Assembly: GCA_002402125.1 (NCBI GenBank)
Contig: NVVG01000067.1
Span: 10,344-20,197, forward strand
DNA: 9,854 nucleotides
From: Moraxellaceae bacterium
GTDB lineage: Bacteria; Pseudomonadota; Gammaproteobacteria; Pseudomonadales; Ketobacteraceae
Direction: 5' to 3'
The first letter of the stretch is position 1, and each line of letters begins with the position of its first letter. A program made the position numbers and the translations under genes. The notes beneath the pieces are model-generated. The model saw only the letters and a list, made by a program, of their open reading frames with translations. It was not told where the DNA came from and did no database searches. This document shows positions 1 to 6,168 of this stretch, in pieces.

Positions 1-134
1 GATCAAATAACACTTGAGAGCCAACTCCAAGCAAGGATAACCAGCGCGGTACGATAGCACGACAGTACGATAGCAAAAGCAAAACAGAAACAGCCCGATC
101 TACCATTGACTGCTTAACCCATTACAGCCCAAAT
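1..134. other. Left-edge region, possible partial gene start or end
   Basis: No gene can be called firmly here. On the minus strand an ATG at 104-106 opens a frame that runs off the left edge for 35 codons. It begins MVDRAVSVLLLL and contains two hydrophobic stretches, so it could be the start of a small membrane protein diverging from the TerB-like gene. No Shine-Dalgarno sequence precedes it, and a direct repeat with a 16-base period lies inside it, which argues against coding. On the plus strand another frame is open from 1 to a TAG at 55-57 and ends ARITSAVR, so it could equally be the tail of an upstream gene. Sequence to the left of the window would decide. Confidence 0.25.
49..75. repeat. 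11-bp direct repeat GTACGATAGCA, two copies
   Basis: GTACGATAGCA occurs at 49-59 and again at 65-75, separated by five bases (CGACA), so the copies start 16 bases apart. It lies 60 bases upstream of the TerB-like start codon. It may be a replication-slippage duplication or a pair of half-sites for a regulator. Nothing in the sequence chooses between these. Confidence 0.6.
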
Positions 135-593
135 ATGAAAAAACAATTTATCGATATCTTTAACAAACTCATTAGCCCTATCAATGATAAGCAGGCCTCA
201 AGCCCTTCGGCCAGAGAGATACCGATAGAAAAACAACTGCAACTGGCGACCTGCGCTCTCCTGCTGGAAATCTCTAAGGCCGACCACTCCGTTTCAGAAG
301 AGGAAACCGCTACCATTTTGGCGGCGCTGACTGAAGCTTATCAGATAGACTCAGGTGACTTGCAAATGCTCAAGTCTGCAGCGGAACAACAAGTCGACAA
401 CAGCACGTCACTACGTGATTTCACCTCTCTTATCAATCAGCATTACTCAAGCCAGCAAAAAGAAGAGATCATTAAATTATTATGGAAAGTTGCCCATGCT
501 GATGGGGTAATCGATAAACATGAGAGTCATTTAGTTCGAATAATTGCTGATTTGCTCTATATCCCTAGAGAGCACGCAATGAGTCTTCGATGA
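135..593 (+). CDS. TerB-like (tellurite-resistance TerB superfamily) protein
   Basis: A 152-residue, probably cytoplasmic, all-helical protein of the TerB/COG4103 type. After a short N-terminal segment (1-30) there are two similar helical halves. One runs from about residue 34 to 80 and contains ISKADHSVSEEE, the other from about 108 to 150 and contains VAHADGVIDKHE. Each half has the acidic A-D-x-x-(I/V)-(S/D)-x-(E/H)-E signature typical of TerB-like folds, which in TerB are linked to metal-ion binding. The precise role of this stand-alone family is not known, and tellurite resistance should not be assumed because no other ter genes are nearby. ATG 135 is the only standard start near the N-terminus, but it has no obvious Shine-Dalgarno sequence. 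The gene is monocistronic in this window and converges on rssC with a 46-base gap. I am confident of the superfamily and not of the function. Confidence 0.85.
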   Translation: MKKQFIDIFNKLISPINDKQASSPSAREIPIEKQLQLATCALLLEISKADHSVSEEETATILAALTEAYQIDSGDLQMLKSAAEQQVDNSTSLRDFTSLINQHYSSQQKEEIIKLLWKVAHADGVIDKHESHLVRIIADLLYIPREHAMSLR

Positions 594-597
594 GAAA

Positions 598-621
598 GTG
601 AAATTCAGCAGTGAATTTAAC
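598..621. terminator. Inverted repeat between convergent genes
   Basis: AAATTCA (601-607) and TGAATTT (612-618) form a perfect 7-bp stem around a GCAG loop. With one mismatch the stem extends to 598-607/612-621. It sits between the convergent stops of the TerB-like gene and rssC, where a bidirectional terminator would be expected. The stem is AT-rich and has no long T-tract. A second short hairpin (CAGC 621-624 with GCTG 629-632) followed by ATTACTTTT lies just to its right and could contribute on the plus strand. Termination is an inference from position. Confidence 0.35.
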
Positions 622-639
622 AGCGATAGCTGATTACTT

Positions 640-1221
640 TTAACCCGCGTGTTTATGCTCATCATTTGCGCTGGGCTGGCCTTTTTGATCATCCTGATCT
701 GCACTGCAACACTGACCATTAAGATCAAATTGATCAAACTCAAGTGCGGCAACAACCTCTTTAAAGGTTTCTTTGTTCTTTTCGTTAAGGCTCATCAAGA
801 CTCGATGGGCCTCAAGCACCTTTTGGCACGCGTACCCTTCTGCGCATTCTTCTAACGGCACTTTATGCATCGCGTGGGAAATTACCGACGGCTCTTGAAT
901 GATATCGAATACTTGCTCTAACCCCATAGAATCTAATATTCGAGTGATGTCCGGGCGGGTAGAAATAATCACCGGCTTTTCTTGAAATCGTTTACGTATA
1001 TGAACGGCGATCTTGGCAATAAGCCCTAATCCAGTACTATCGATTAATTGCGTATCACTCAGGTCTATTAATATTGAGCGCAATTTAACGTCACAAAACA
1101 TGCTGTCTATAAAGCTATCTAAGGTGGCACACAGGGAGGCACGAATATCACCCACCAGCTTCAGCACATAAGTTCCTTGATGCTCTGCGTATAGGGCATG
1201 TCCTACATTCGAATCAGGCAT
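640..1221 (-). CDS. rssC: STAS-domain anti-sigma factor antagonist, RssC type
   Basis: A 193-residue cytoplasmic protein. The STAS domain covers about residues 8-112. LIDSTGLGL (59-67) carries the regulatory serine, Ser62, which in SpoIIAA/RsbV-type proteins is phosphorylated by an anti-sigma or switch kinase and dephosphorylated by a PP2C phosphatase. When unphosphorylated, such proteins sequester their kinase partner. The C-terminal part (about 113-193) is not STAS: it has a helical stretch, KVLEAHRVLMSLNEKNKETF, then a hydrophilic tail rich in D, Q and K ending HKHAG. The resemblance through the helical stretch is to Pseudomonas RssC (recalled from PA2797). ATG 1221 is preferred because AGAGAG lies about 5 bases upstream. 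A TTG at 1257 would overlap rssB and has no ribosome site. Its gene follows rssB by 16 bases, so the phosphatase and its likely substrate are probably co-transcribed. The kinase partner is not in the window. Confidence 0.88.
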   Translation of the reverse strand: MPDSNVGHALYAEHQGTYVLKLVGDIRASLCATLDSFIDSMFCDVKLRSILIDLSDTQLIDSTGLGLIAKIAVHIRKRFQEKPVIISTRPDITRILDSMGLEQVFDIIQEPSVISHAMHKVPLEECAEGYACQKVLEAHRVLMSLNEKNKETFKEVVAALEFDQFDLNGQCCSADQDDQKGQPSANDEHKHAG

Positions 1222-1224
1222 TAC

Positions 1225-1233
1225 ACTCTCTTT
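1225..1233 (-). promoter_or_regulatory. Ribosome binding site deciding the rssC start
   Basis: Read on the minus strand, AAAGAGAGT lies just upstream of ATG 1221. The alternative TTG at 1257 has no purine-rich sequence in front, so this site fixes the start downstream of the rssB stop codon. Confidence 0.5.
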
Positions 1234-1237
1234 AGCC

Positions 1238-2416
1238 TTAGCTATTTCGAGAAACAATCAATATTGCGATGTCGTCAGGGGCCTCGGTCACTTCAGCCAA
1301 AGACAAAAACTCCATCACTTGGTCTATATTATGGTGTCCTTTGCTAGCCATTTCCATTAAAAAAGTCTCTTTTTCCGCAACTGATTTATCGGGAATCACT
1401 TCAAGCACGCCATCCGACAGTAAGATTAATGAAAAATCATCGGATAACGGCAGAGTTGAATCCGCATAAGTCACGCCTTCAAAAATCCCCAATGGCAGGC
1501 CTTTGCCATCAATCGCTTGTATTTTGCCCCCATTCACTAATAAAGGCGGCGGGAAATGTGCAGCAGAACAATAGGTTAGCTCATTCTTCTGCATATCAAT
1601 CATGCCGCAAAAAATCGCCAAATGTTTTCCTAGTGACAGTGGGATTAGCTCTTCATTCGCACTGGTTAACATCCCTGCGGGGGAAAACAGTTCCGGTAAC
1701 GTGGTTAGCATCTTACGTCTAATTTTATTCGCCATGGTTTTTAATAAGATGGTAACAAACGCTGACGATGCCCCATGACCGGAGACATCTGCGAGATAAA
1801 AGCCTATTTTGTGTTCGGAAATGCGAAAATAGTCAATAAAGTCTCCGCTCAGATATAACGATGGGATAATCCGGTAATCAATAGAAAGCGTGTCATATTG
1901 GCGTTTTGCTGGAGGCAAAAACTTCAATTGAACGGTTCGACCCGCCTCTTGGTCCTCCTTCAATAAACGAAAGCTTTCCTTTAACTTTGCATTTGTTGCT
2001 TCTAGTTCTTCTTTATAGGTTCGGTTCTGCCGCATTAATCGATTATCGGCCACACCACGACTGACTGCATGTTCAAGCACCGTATAATCATCGATAGGTT
2101 TTAGCAAAAAATCTGCTGCGCCTAACCGTAAAGCTTGGACAATGCTTTCACGGTCACTTTCTGAAGATAACATGATAACTTGCGTCTCTTTATCTTCAGT
2201 CGTTATGGCGCTTAGCAACGTAAGCCCACCAATACCCGAAACCCCCACATCACATATCACCACCTCCGGCCTGTGCTCCCGCCACCAATCTAGCGCAACA
2301 GCAGAGTCCTTGACCACTTCTACGCGATAGCCTGCACCCGATAGCCAGCCCGCGATCTTGTCGATCACTACGGGCTCTTGATCGACTAGCAACACGGTTC
2401 CATTATGATCTTTCAC
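1238..2416 (-). CDS. rssB: RssB-type response regulator with SpoIIE/PP2C phosphatase output
   Basis: A 392-residue cytoplasmic two-domain protein. The receiver domain (about 6-122) has Asp12 and Glu14 in the acidic pocket, phospho-acceptor Asp56 (ICDVGVSG), Ser84 and Lys106 followed by Pro. A charged helical linker (about 125-162, probable coiled coil) leads into a PP2C/SpoIIE serine phosphatase domain (about 165-390). Its metal-binding acidic motifs are all present: GDFID with Asp192, ADVSGHG with Asp210, LLSDGV with Asp335 and APDD with Asp381/382. An active phosphatase is therefore expected. This differs from Escherichia coli RssB, the RpoS-ClpXP adaptor, whose PP2C-like domain has lost metal-binding residues. 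The likely substrate is the STAS protein encoded 16 bases downstream. The start is GTG 2416, preceded by AAGGA with about 7 bases spacing. The sensor kinase is not encoded here. Calling it rssB rests on architecture and gene order; an RsbU/HsbR-like name would also fit. Confidence 0.88.
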   Translation of the reverse strand: MKDHNGTVLLVDQEPVVIDKIAGWLSGAGYRVEVVKDSAVALDWWREHRPEVVICDVGVSGIGGLTLLSAITTEDKETQVIMLSSESDRESIVQALRLGAADFLLKPIDDYTVLEHAVSRGVADNRLMRQNRTYKEELEATNAKLKESFRLLKEDQEAGRTVQLKFLPPAKRQYDTLSIDYRIIPSLYLSGDFIDYFRISEHKIGFYLADVSGHGASSAFVTILLKTMANKIRRKMLTTLPELFSPAGMLTSANEELIPLSLGKHLAIFCGMIDMQKNELTYCSAAHFPPPLLVNGGKIQAIDGKGLPLGIFEGVTYADSTLPLSDDFSLILLSDGVLEVIPDKSVAEKETFLMEMASKGHHNIDQVMEFLSLAEVTEAPDDIAILIVSRNS

Positions 2417-2423
2417 TATAGAT

Positions 2424-2428
2424 TCCTT
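2424..2428 (-). promoter_or_regulatory. Ribosome binding site of rssB (GTG start)
   Basis: AAGGA on the minus strand lies 7 bases upstream of GTG 2416. It supports that GTG as the real start; no ATG begins the receiver domain. Confidence 0.65.
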
Positions 2429-2613
2429 AATAACGGCCTTATTCTATTACTTAGTGGTGAGTATTCATGAAACCACATCGGGTTCTGACGCTCTGCCGAA
2501 TAAGAGGTTTACCGAAAATAGTCCTATTTCAAGTAACTTTCAACTAATGCTCTATAGAAAGACCCTCTTATGGCAAAAATTACCACTAAACCATAGCGAT
2601 TATTCAGTCCTTT

Positions 2614-2642
2614 GTTATACTAATTTTATTGCTAAGTGATAG
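2614..2642 (-). promoter_or_regulatory. Candidate sigma-70 promoter for rssB-rssC
   Basis: On the minus strand a TATAAC -10 candidate (2614-2619) lies 17 bases downstream of CTATCA (2637-2642), a poor -35 match. If real, it gives a leader of nearly 200 bases before the rssB GTG. It was chosen by eye and should be treated as tentative. The rest of 2417-2613 contains no gene that I can support; the one 61-codon open frame there has atypical composition. Confidence 0.25.
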
Positions 2643-2643
2643 T

Positions 2644-2672
2644 TTTAATATCCATACGCATGCGTGTAGAAT
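2644..2672 (+). promoter_or_regulatory. Candidate promoter of the PilZ gene
   Basis: TAGAAT at 2667-2672 is a five-of-six match to the sigma-70 -10 box and sits in a very AT-rich stretch about 37 bases before the PilZ start. The -35 position at 17-base spacing is TTTAAT (2644-2649), a weak match. The ACGCATGCGT palindrome falls in the spacer, so a repressor bound there could block this promoter. Confidence 0.3.
2656..2665. promoter_or_regulatory. Perfect palindrome ACGCATGCGT, possible operator
   Basis: A 10-base perfect palindrome lies within the AT-rich divergent region between rssB and the PilZ gene, immediately upstream of the candidate -10 box of the PilZ promoter. It is GC-rich relative to its surroundings. 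It could be a dimeric regulator site; no known consensus is recognised. Confidence 0.3.
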
Positions 2673-2708
2673 ATAAAAATAGATTAATGTACCCAATGGG
2701 AATGGCTT

Positions 2709-3026
2709 ATGTCACTGATAGAGCAATCATACGCAGAAAAACGTAATTTTATCCGTATGAGAGTGGACACTGCTGTGTCTTTCGTAAGAATGGGAAAACC
2801 TGAACGCCATGAAGGCCGCTGCAGAAATTTAAGTGGTGCAGGAATGTTATTAGAAACCGACAAAAAGCTAACATTGGGCGACCGGTTAACCGTTACCGTA
2901 CCCGCCGAAGGTCCGAACTTCACACCTTTAGATGCTACTGCAGAAGTCGTTCGTGTTGAATCTATTCCTGATATGCACAAATTCCGTTACGGGTTAGTCA
3001 TCAGAAACATCGACCCCCAAAAATAA
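2709..3026 (+). CDS. Single-domain PilZ protein (c-di-GMP receptor)
   Basis: A 105-residue cytoplasmic protein that is essentially one PilZ beta-barrel domain. The N-terminal arginine motif is present as R12-N-F-I-R16, and the second motif as N40-L-S42-G-A-G45, so both elements that contact cyclic di-GMP are intact. Residues 55-102 form the remaining strands. There is no second output domain, so it probably works by binding a partner protein. The start at ATG 2709 is supported by GGGAA about 6 bases upstream. It is transcribed divergently from rssB and converges on mlaA. In Pseudomonas aeruginosa the PilZ protein PA2799 lies, as I recall, in the same position between vacJ and rssB, which suggests an old neighbourhood. 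Its physiological partner cannot be told from the sequence. Confidence 0.9.
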   Translation: MSLIEQSYAEKRNFIRMRVDTAVSFVRMGKPERHEGRCRNLSGAGMLLETDKKLTLGDRLTVTVPAEGPNFTPLDATAEVVRVESIPDMHKFRYGLVIRNIDPQK

Positions 3027-3039
3027 GCAGATTTCCGCC

Positions 3040-3068
3040 CTCCCTCTTTCATAATTAACAAGAGGGGG
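3040..3068. terminator. Hairpin between convergent PilZ and mlaA genes
   Basis: CCCTCTT (3042-3048) pairs perfectly with AAGAGGG (3060-3066) around an 11-base AT-rich loop. The stem can be extended by a T-G wobble and a C-G pair to 3040-3068. It lies 14 bases after the PilZ stop and 26 bases beyond the mlaA stop, the usual place for a shared terminator. Neither side has a clear run of T, so factor-independent termination is not certain. Confidence 0.45.
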
Positions 3069-3093
3069 ACGGCTGGCTTTGCTTCAGCTCCCG

Positions 3094-3819
3094 CTAGAAG
3101 TCTTCATCGTCAAATTCGTCATCGAAGCCATCATCAAATAACTCTTCATCCGAAACATAGCCGTCACTCGATAGAAACCTTCTGCGCTGTAAGTACGCGT
3201 CTCGAATAAAAGTATATCGATCACCTGCGGCAAGCTCTTCTACGTCTAGCAACTTTGCTCTTGTATCGATAATGCCAACTAGAGTGATCTCCAATCGCGT
3301 TGGTGTATGATCCAAGGTATTTAACAGGGTCAGCTCTGAATCAGGATAATAAGCAATAGCATCCCTCACGGTACTGGGCCCCAACAACGGTAGCATCACA
3401 TAAGGACCCTCCCCAACCCCCCAAAATGCGAGAGTTTGACCAAAGTCTTCGTTGTGGCGCTCTAAACCAATCCTTGTGCCAATATCAATTAGCCCGCCTA
3501 TTCCTACGGTGCTATTAACAATAAATCGCAAAGTATCCTGGCCGCCTTGGGCAAACTTACCCTGAGCCAGATCATTGATAATGACCAGCACCTCTGTGGC
3601 ATTATAAAAAAAGTTTCTAATGCCATCCTCTAAAAAGTCAGGCGTAACCGCCTTATAACCCCTGGCAACGGGTTTAAGGAGGTAGCTATCGAGAAAATCA
3701 TTAAAAGCAAAAATCTTACGATTTACCGGTTCCCATGGGTCACTCTCATCCGCCAATGCCCCCACCGATAACACAAGTGCCAAAAAGCACCCCAACCACT
3801 TCATTCTGTTTGCAGCCAT
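3094..3819 (-). CDS. mlaA: MlaA/VacJ family outer-membrane phospholipid transport protein
   Basis: MlaA removes mislocalised phospholipids from the outer leaflet of the outer membrane and passes them to periplasmic MlaC. This 241-residue protein has the family hallmarks: DPWEPVNRKIFAFND (27-41), the central GPYVMLPLLGPST (138-150) and RDAYLQRRR (206-214). The N-terminus looks like a signal peptide with a hydrophobic core (about 8-20) and an ALA-DE cleavage site near residue 23. There is no cysteine in a lipobox, whereas E. coli MlaA is a lipoprotein. The C-terminus (224-241) is strikingly acidic, with FDD repeated three times. ATG 3819 is chosen; TTG 3822 has better spacing (7 bases) from the AAGAGA at 3830-3835, and ATG 3804 is also possible. 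The gene starts 19 bases after the synthase stop, suggesting translational coupling. No other mla genes are in the window. Confidence 0.92.
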   Translation of the reverse strand: MAANRMKWLGCFLALVLSVGALADESDPWEPVNRKIFAFNDFLDSYLLKPVARGYKAVTPDFLEDGIRNFFYNATEVLVIINDLAQGKFAQGGQDTLRFIVNSTVGIGGLIDIGTRIGLERHNEDFGQTLAFWGVGEGPYVMLPLLGPSTVRDAIAYYPDSELTLLNTLDHTPTRLEITLVGIIDTRAKLLDVEELAAGDRYTFIRDAYLQRRRFLSSDGYVSDEELFDDGFDDEFDDEDF

Positions 3820-3838
3820 CAAACTAACATCTCTTGTC

Positions 3839-4978
3839 TTATCGCTTTCTTACAATAATAATGCCGGCAGAATACCCAGCGCCAAATGAACAGATCAAGC
3901 CGGTATCACCCTTTTGCATATCCTGATTGTATTTATGGAAAGCTACAATTGACCCCGCCGAACTGGTATTCGCATAATCATTAAGAATGATCGGCGTTTC
4001 CAACTCGGTAGCGTCTCGGCCGAGTATTTTTTTCGAGATCAAAACATTCATACTCAAATTAGCTTGATGCAACCACATACGCTTGATATCAGATACTTCT
4101 ATCGATTCATCGGCAAGGTGATTAATTACCATTTGTGATACCAAAGGCACAACTTCTTTGAAAACTTTTCGCCCATTTTGCATAAACAATTTATCACGTG
4201 CACCAGCACCGTTCTCATCACACCGATTGAGAAAACCAAAGTTATTTCTTATATTATTCGAAAATGCTGTTTTCAATCGAGTGCTAACTATTTCCCATTG
4301 ATTATCAGATGTTGCTGTTTCCGCCTTTTCGACAATCATTGCGGTTGCCACATCACCAAAAATGAAATGACAGTCCCGGTCTTGCCAGGCCAAGTGAGCC
4401 GAACAAATCTCTGGATTTATCACAATAATCGATCTTGCCGATCCCGCAATGACAGAGTCACTGGCGGTTTGTATGCCAAACGTTGCCGAAGAGCAGGCAA
4501 CATTCATGTCAAACGCAAAACCATCGATGCCCAAAGCCTGTTGCACTTCTATTGCAACTGCGGGATATGCTCTTTGCATATTTGAACAGGCAACGATTAC
4601 ACCATCGATGTCCTCTGGACGCTTATTGGCATTTTCCATGGCCTGTTTGGCCGCCGCTACCGCAATTTCACACTGAATGGATAGCTCATCGTTACTTCTC
4701 TCAGGAATATAAGGCACTAAACGATCAGGATCCAACACCCCTGACTTATCGATGACGTATCGGCTATTTATTCCTGAGGCCTTAAGAATAAACTCTTCGC
4801 TTGAGTGGGTTAGCGCTGAAAGCTCGCCACGGCTTATTTCTTCTTTATGAGAGTCATTGTAGTTATCGACGTATGCATTAAATGCAACTACCAGCTCTTC
4901 ATTGCTGATTGATTCCTTGGGTGTAAAAAGGCCAGTTCCACTAATAACAACGGAGCCATTTTCTTGTCTTTGGAGCAC
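3839..4978 (-). CDS. Beta-ketoacyl-ACP synthase III, PA3286-like (medium-chain acyl-CoA using)
   Basis: A 379-residue thiolase-fold condensing enzyme. The catalytic triad is intact: Cys162 ([10 protein letters not shown]), His304 ([10 protein letters not shown]) and Asn337 ([10 protein letters not shown]), with the glycine-rich C-terminal FGAGYSAG (365-372). It is about 60 residues longer than E. coli FabH (317), mainly through extra sequence near residues 32-95. The sequence closely resembles what I recall of P. aeruginosa PA3286, which condenses octanoyl-CoA with malonyl-ACP to give 3-oxodecanoyl-ACP (EC 2.3.1.207) and so shunts beta-oxidation products into fatty acid synthesis. Substrate preference here is inferred from that likeness. 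The start is GTG 4978: AGGAG lies 8 bases upstream and an in-frame TGA occurs nine codons before it. The gene is followed after 19 bases by mlaA, and the hydrolase-fold gene lies 120 bases upstream in the same direction. Confidence 0.9.
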   Translation of the reverse strand: MLQRQENGSVVISGTGLFTPKESISNEELVVAFNAYVDNYNDSHKEEISRGELSALTHSSEEFILKASGINSRYVIDKSGVLDPDRLVPYIPERSNDELSIQCEIAVAAAKQAMENANKRPEDIDGVIVACSNMQRAYPAVAIEVQQALGIDGFAFDMNVACSSATFGIQTASDSVIAGSARSIIVINPEICSAHLAWQDRDCHFIFGDVATAMIVEKAETATSDNQWEIVSTRLKTAFSNNIRNNFGFLNRCDENGAGARDKLFMQNGRKVFKEVVPLVSQMVINHLADESIEVSDIKRMWLHQANLSMNVLISKKILGRDATELETPIILNDYANTSSAGSIVAFHKYNQDMQKGDTGLICSFGAGYSAGIIIVRKR

Positions 4979-4986
4979 CAGAATTT

Positions 4987-4991
4987 CTCCT
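4987..4991 (-). promoter_or_regulatory. Ribosome binding site deciding the GTG start of the synthase
   Basis: AGGAG on the minus strand lies 8 bases before GTG 4978. With the in-frame TGA nine codons upstream and no ATG between, this fixes the start. Confidence 0.75.
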
Positions 4992-5034
4992 ACATTTAAT
5001 AATATTCATCGCATGTTCAATATGAGTCACTACA

Positions 5035-5050
5035 GGGCCTAAACAGGCTC
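5035..5050. other. Short inverted repeat in the gap upstream of the synthase gene
   Basis: GGGCCT (5035-5040) and AGGCTC (5045-5050) can form a 6-bp stem with one G-U wobble around an AAAC loop. It lies in the 120-base space between the hydrolase-fold stop and the synthase start. No T-tract follows on the minus strand, so it is a weak terminator or attenuator candidate. I see no clear promoter in this gap. Confidence 0.25.
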
Positions 5051-5098
5051 CTTGCACGCCGAGATAGTCCTAAAACACACTTTTTAAGCCGACGATCG

Positions 5099-6118
5099 CT
5101 AACTTACGATTTGATTAGGGGATTCTACCCCAGAATTAGCAGAAGGGATATTAGATTGGGCGGCCTGATCATCTTTCAGACAAATCATCTCCTCCATCCA
5201 GGCTATCACATGGGGAAAATGGTCATTTACGGCATCAGGATGGGTTAACATCGTTGTATGGGTATAACTATGCTGGCTGCCAGCGTGTCCATCTAGCACG
5301 ATGAGGCGCCCATTATGCTGACCCACCTCTTTCATAAAATCAGATACATCACTTGGGTTTCCGTAACCAAAATCGGCCTTCGAGGCAAAATAAAGGCTTG
5401 CAGGGTATTCCAGCCCCTCACTCAGCGCAGCTCCATAGTCAAATTGGTCTGAAGGATCCACCCAGGGAGCACCCTGCATCCACAATAAGTTTTCTGATCT
5501 CATTGCAGGAAATTCATTGGCAGTACCCATTTTTAACATTGGGCCAGGTATTGAGCCTTTAATACGGCTGACTGCACCCGCCAACCAGCCCCACAAGGCA
5601 TCAACAAACACCCTGCGTTTGATATTTTGCGCCCGAGCGACTCGTCGAGTGCCAAAGTAGACTAACCCGTAGGTTGCCGACCGATAGTTAGGATATCGCG
5701 CAAGAACCGAGCTCAGGAGCACCCCACCCCAACCATGACCGATCCAAAATTTCGGAGCCGATCCACAGTGCAGGTTTATCGCATCAAAAATAGCGGGTAT
5801 ATCCTGAGTGACTGCATCTATGGTGCGGTAGTTTAATATCTGACCTATACGTGGCCAGCTTCTGCCTTTACCCCGTAGATCGGGGATATACACATCAAAA
5901 CCTGCTCGTGCAACACTATATGCTAGGCCGCGCTGGGATCGTGAATAATATACCGTTCCGTCTTCTAGCAAACCATGCAGCATTAGCACGGGGATTGCGC
6001 CCGACCTACCGCTGCATAAACGACGCACATGTAACTGCTGCCCGTCATCAATAGATACCATGAGGGATTCCTCAATCAGCTCTGAGTCCGCCATATATTC
6101 TCTCGTTGCGTTAGTCAT
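5099..6118 (-). CDS. Alpha/beta-hydrolase-fold protein lacking the nucleophilic serine
   Basis: A 339-residue protein with an alpha/beta-hydrolase core from about residue 21 to 310. The oxyanion-hole HG is at 48-49 (VLMLHGLLEDG) and the DLRGKGRS loop at 80-87. The nucleophile elbow, normally G-x-S-x-G, reads G127-H-G129-W-G131-G: the serine is replaced by glycine (codon GGT at 5734-5732). Candidate acid and base residues remain, Asp249 (FASKADFG) and a histidine near 300-303. The protein may be a non-catalytic binding protein, or the family may use another residue. There is no signal peptide, so it is probably cytoplasmic. The C-terminal 25 residues are polar and probably disordered. The start is uncertain: ATG 6118 gives the full frame, ATG 6094 has GAGAGA close upstream, and ATG 6061 has the best Shine-Dalgarno, GAGGA with 7 bases spacing. 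It lies 50 bases after hrpA. Substrate unknown. Confidence 0.8.
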   Translation of the reverse strand: MTNATREYMADSELIEESLMVSIDDGQQLHVRRLCSGRSGAIPVLMLHGLLEDGTVYYSRSQRGLAYSVARAGFDVYIPDLRGKGRSWPRIGQILNYRTIDAVTQDIPAIFDAINLHCGSAPKFWIGHGWGGVLLSSVLARYPNYRSATYGLVYFGTRRVARAQNIKRRVFVDALWGWLAGAVSRIKGSIPGPMLKMGTANEFPAMRSENLLWMQGAPWVDPSDQFDYGAALSEGLEYPASLYFASKADFGYGNPSDVSDFMKEVGQHNGRLIVLDGHAGSQHSYTHTTMLTHPDAVNDHFPHVIAWMEEMICLKDDQAAQSNIPSANSGVESPNQIVS

Positions 6119-6168
6119 TCTTAGATTAAAAGAGTTGAGTTAAATCAGTTTGGCCTCATAGCATGGGA

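Noticed and set aside
135..593. Tellurite-resistance operon
   Set aside because: Only one TerB-like gene is present, with no terA, terC, terD, terZ or other partners. The family is widespread and not specific for tellurite.
1222..1257. TTG start at 1257 for the STAS protein, overlapping rssB
   Set aside because: There is no ribosome binding site upstream, whereas ATG 1221 has a purine-rich site and starts at the point where the homologue begins.
2573..2588. Sigma-54-like site TGGCAAAAATTACC
   Set aside because: The -12 GC element is not at the required spacing from the -24 GG, so it does not meet the consensus.
2454..2639. 61-codon plus-strand open frame between rssB and the PilZ gene
   Set aside because: It has a GTG start without a Shine-Dalgarno sequence, unremarkable low-complexity composition and no family resemblance, and it lies where promoters are expected.
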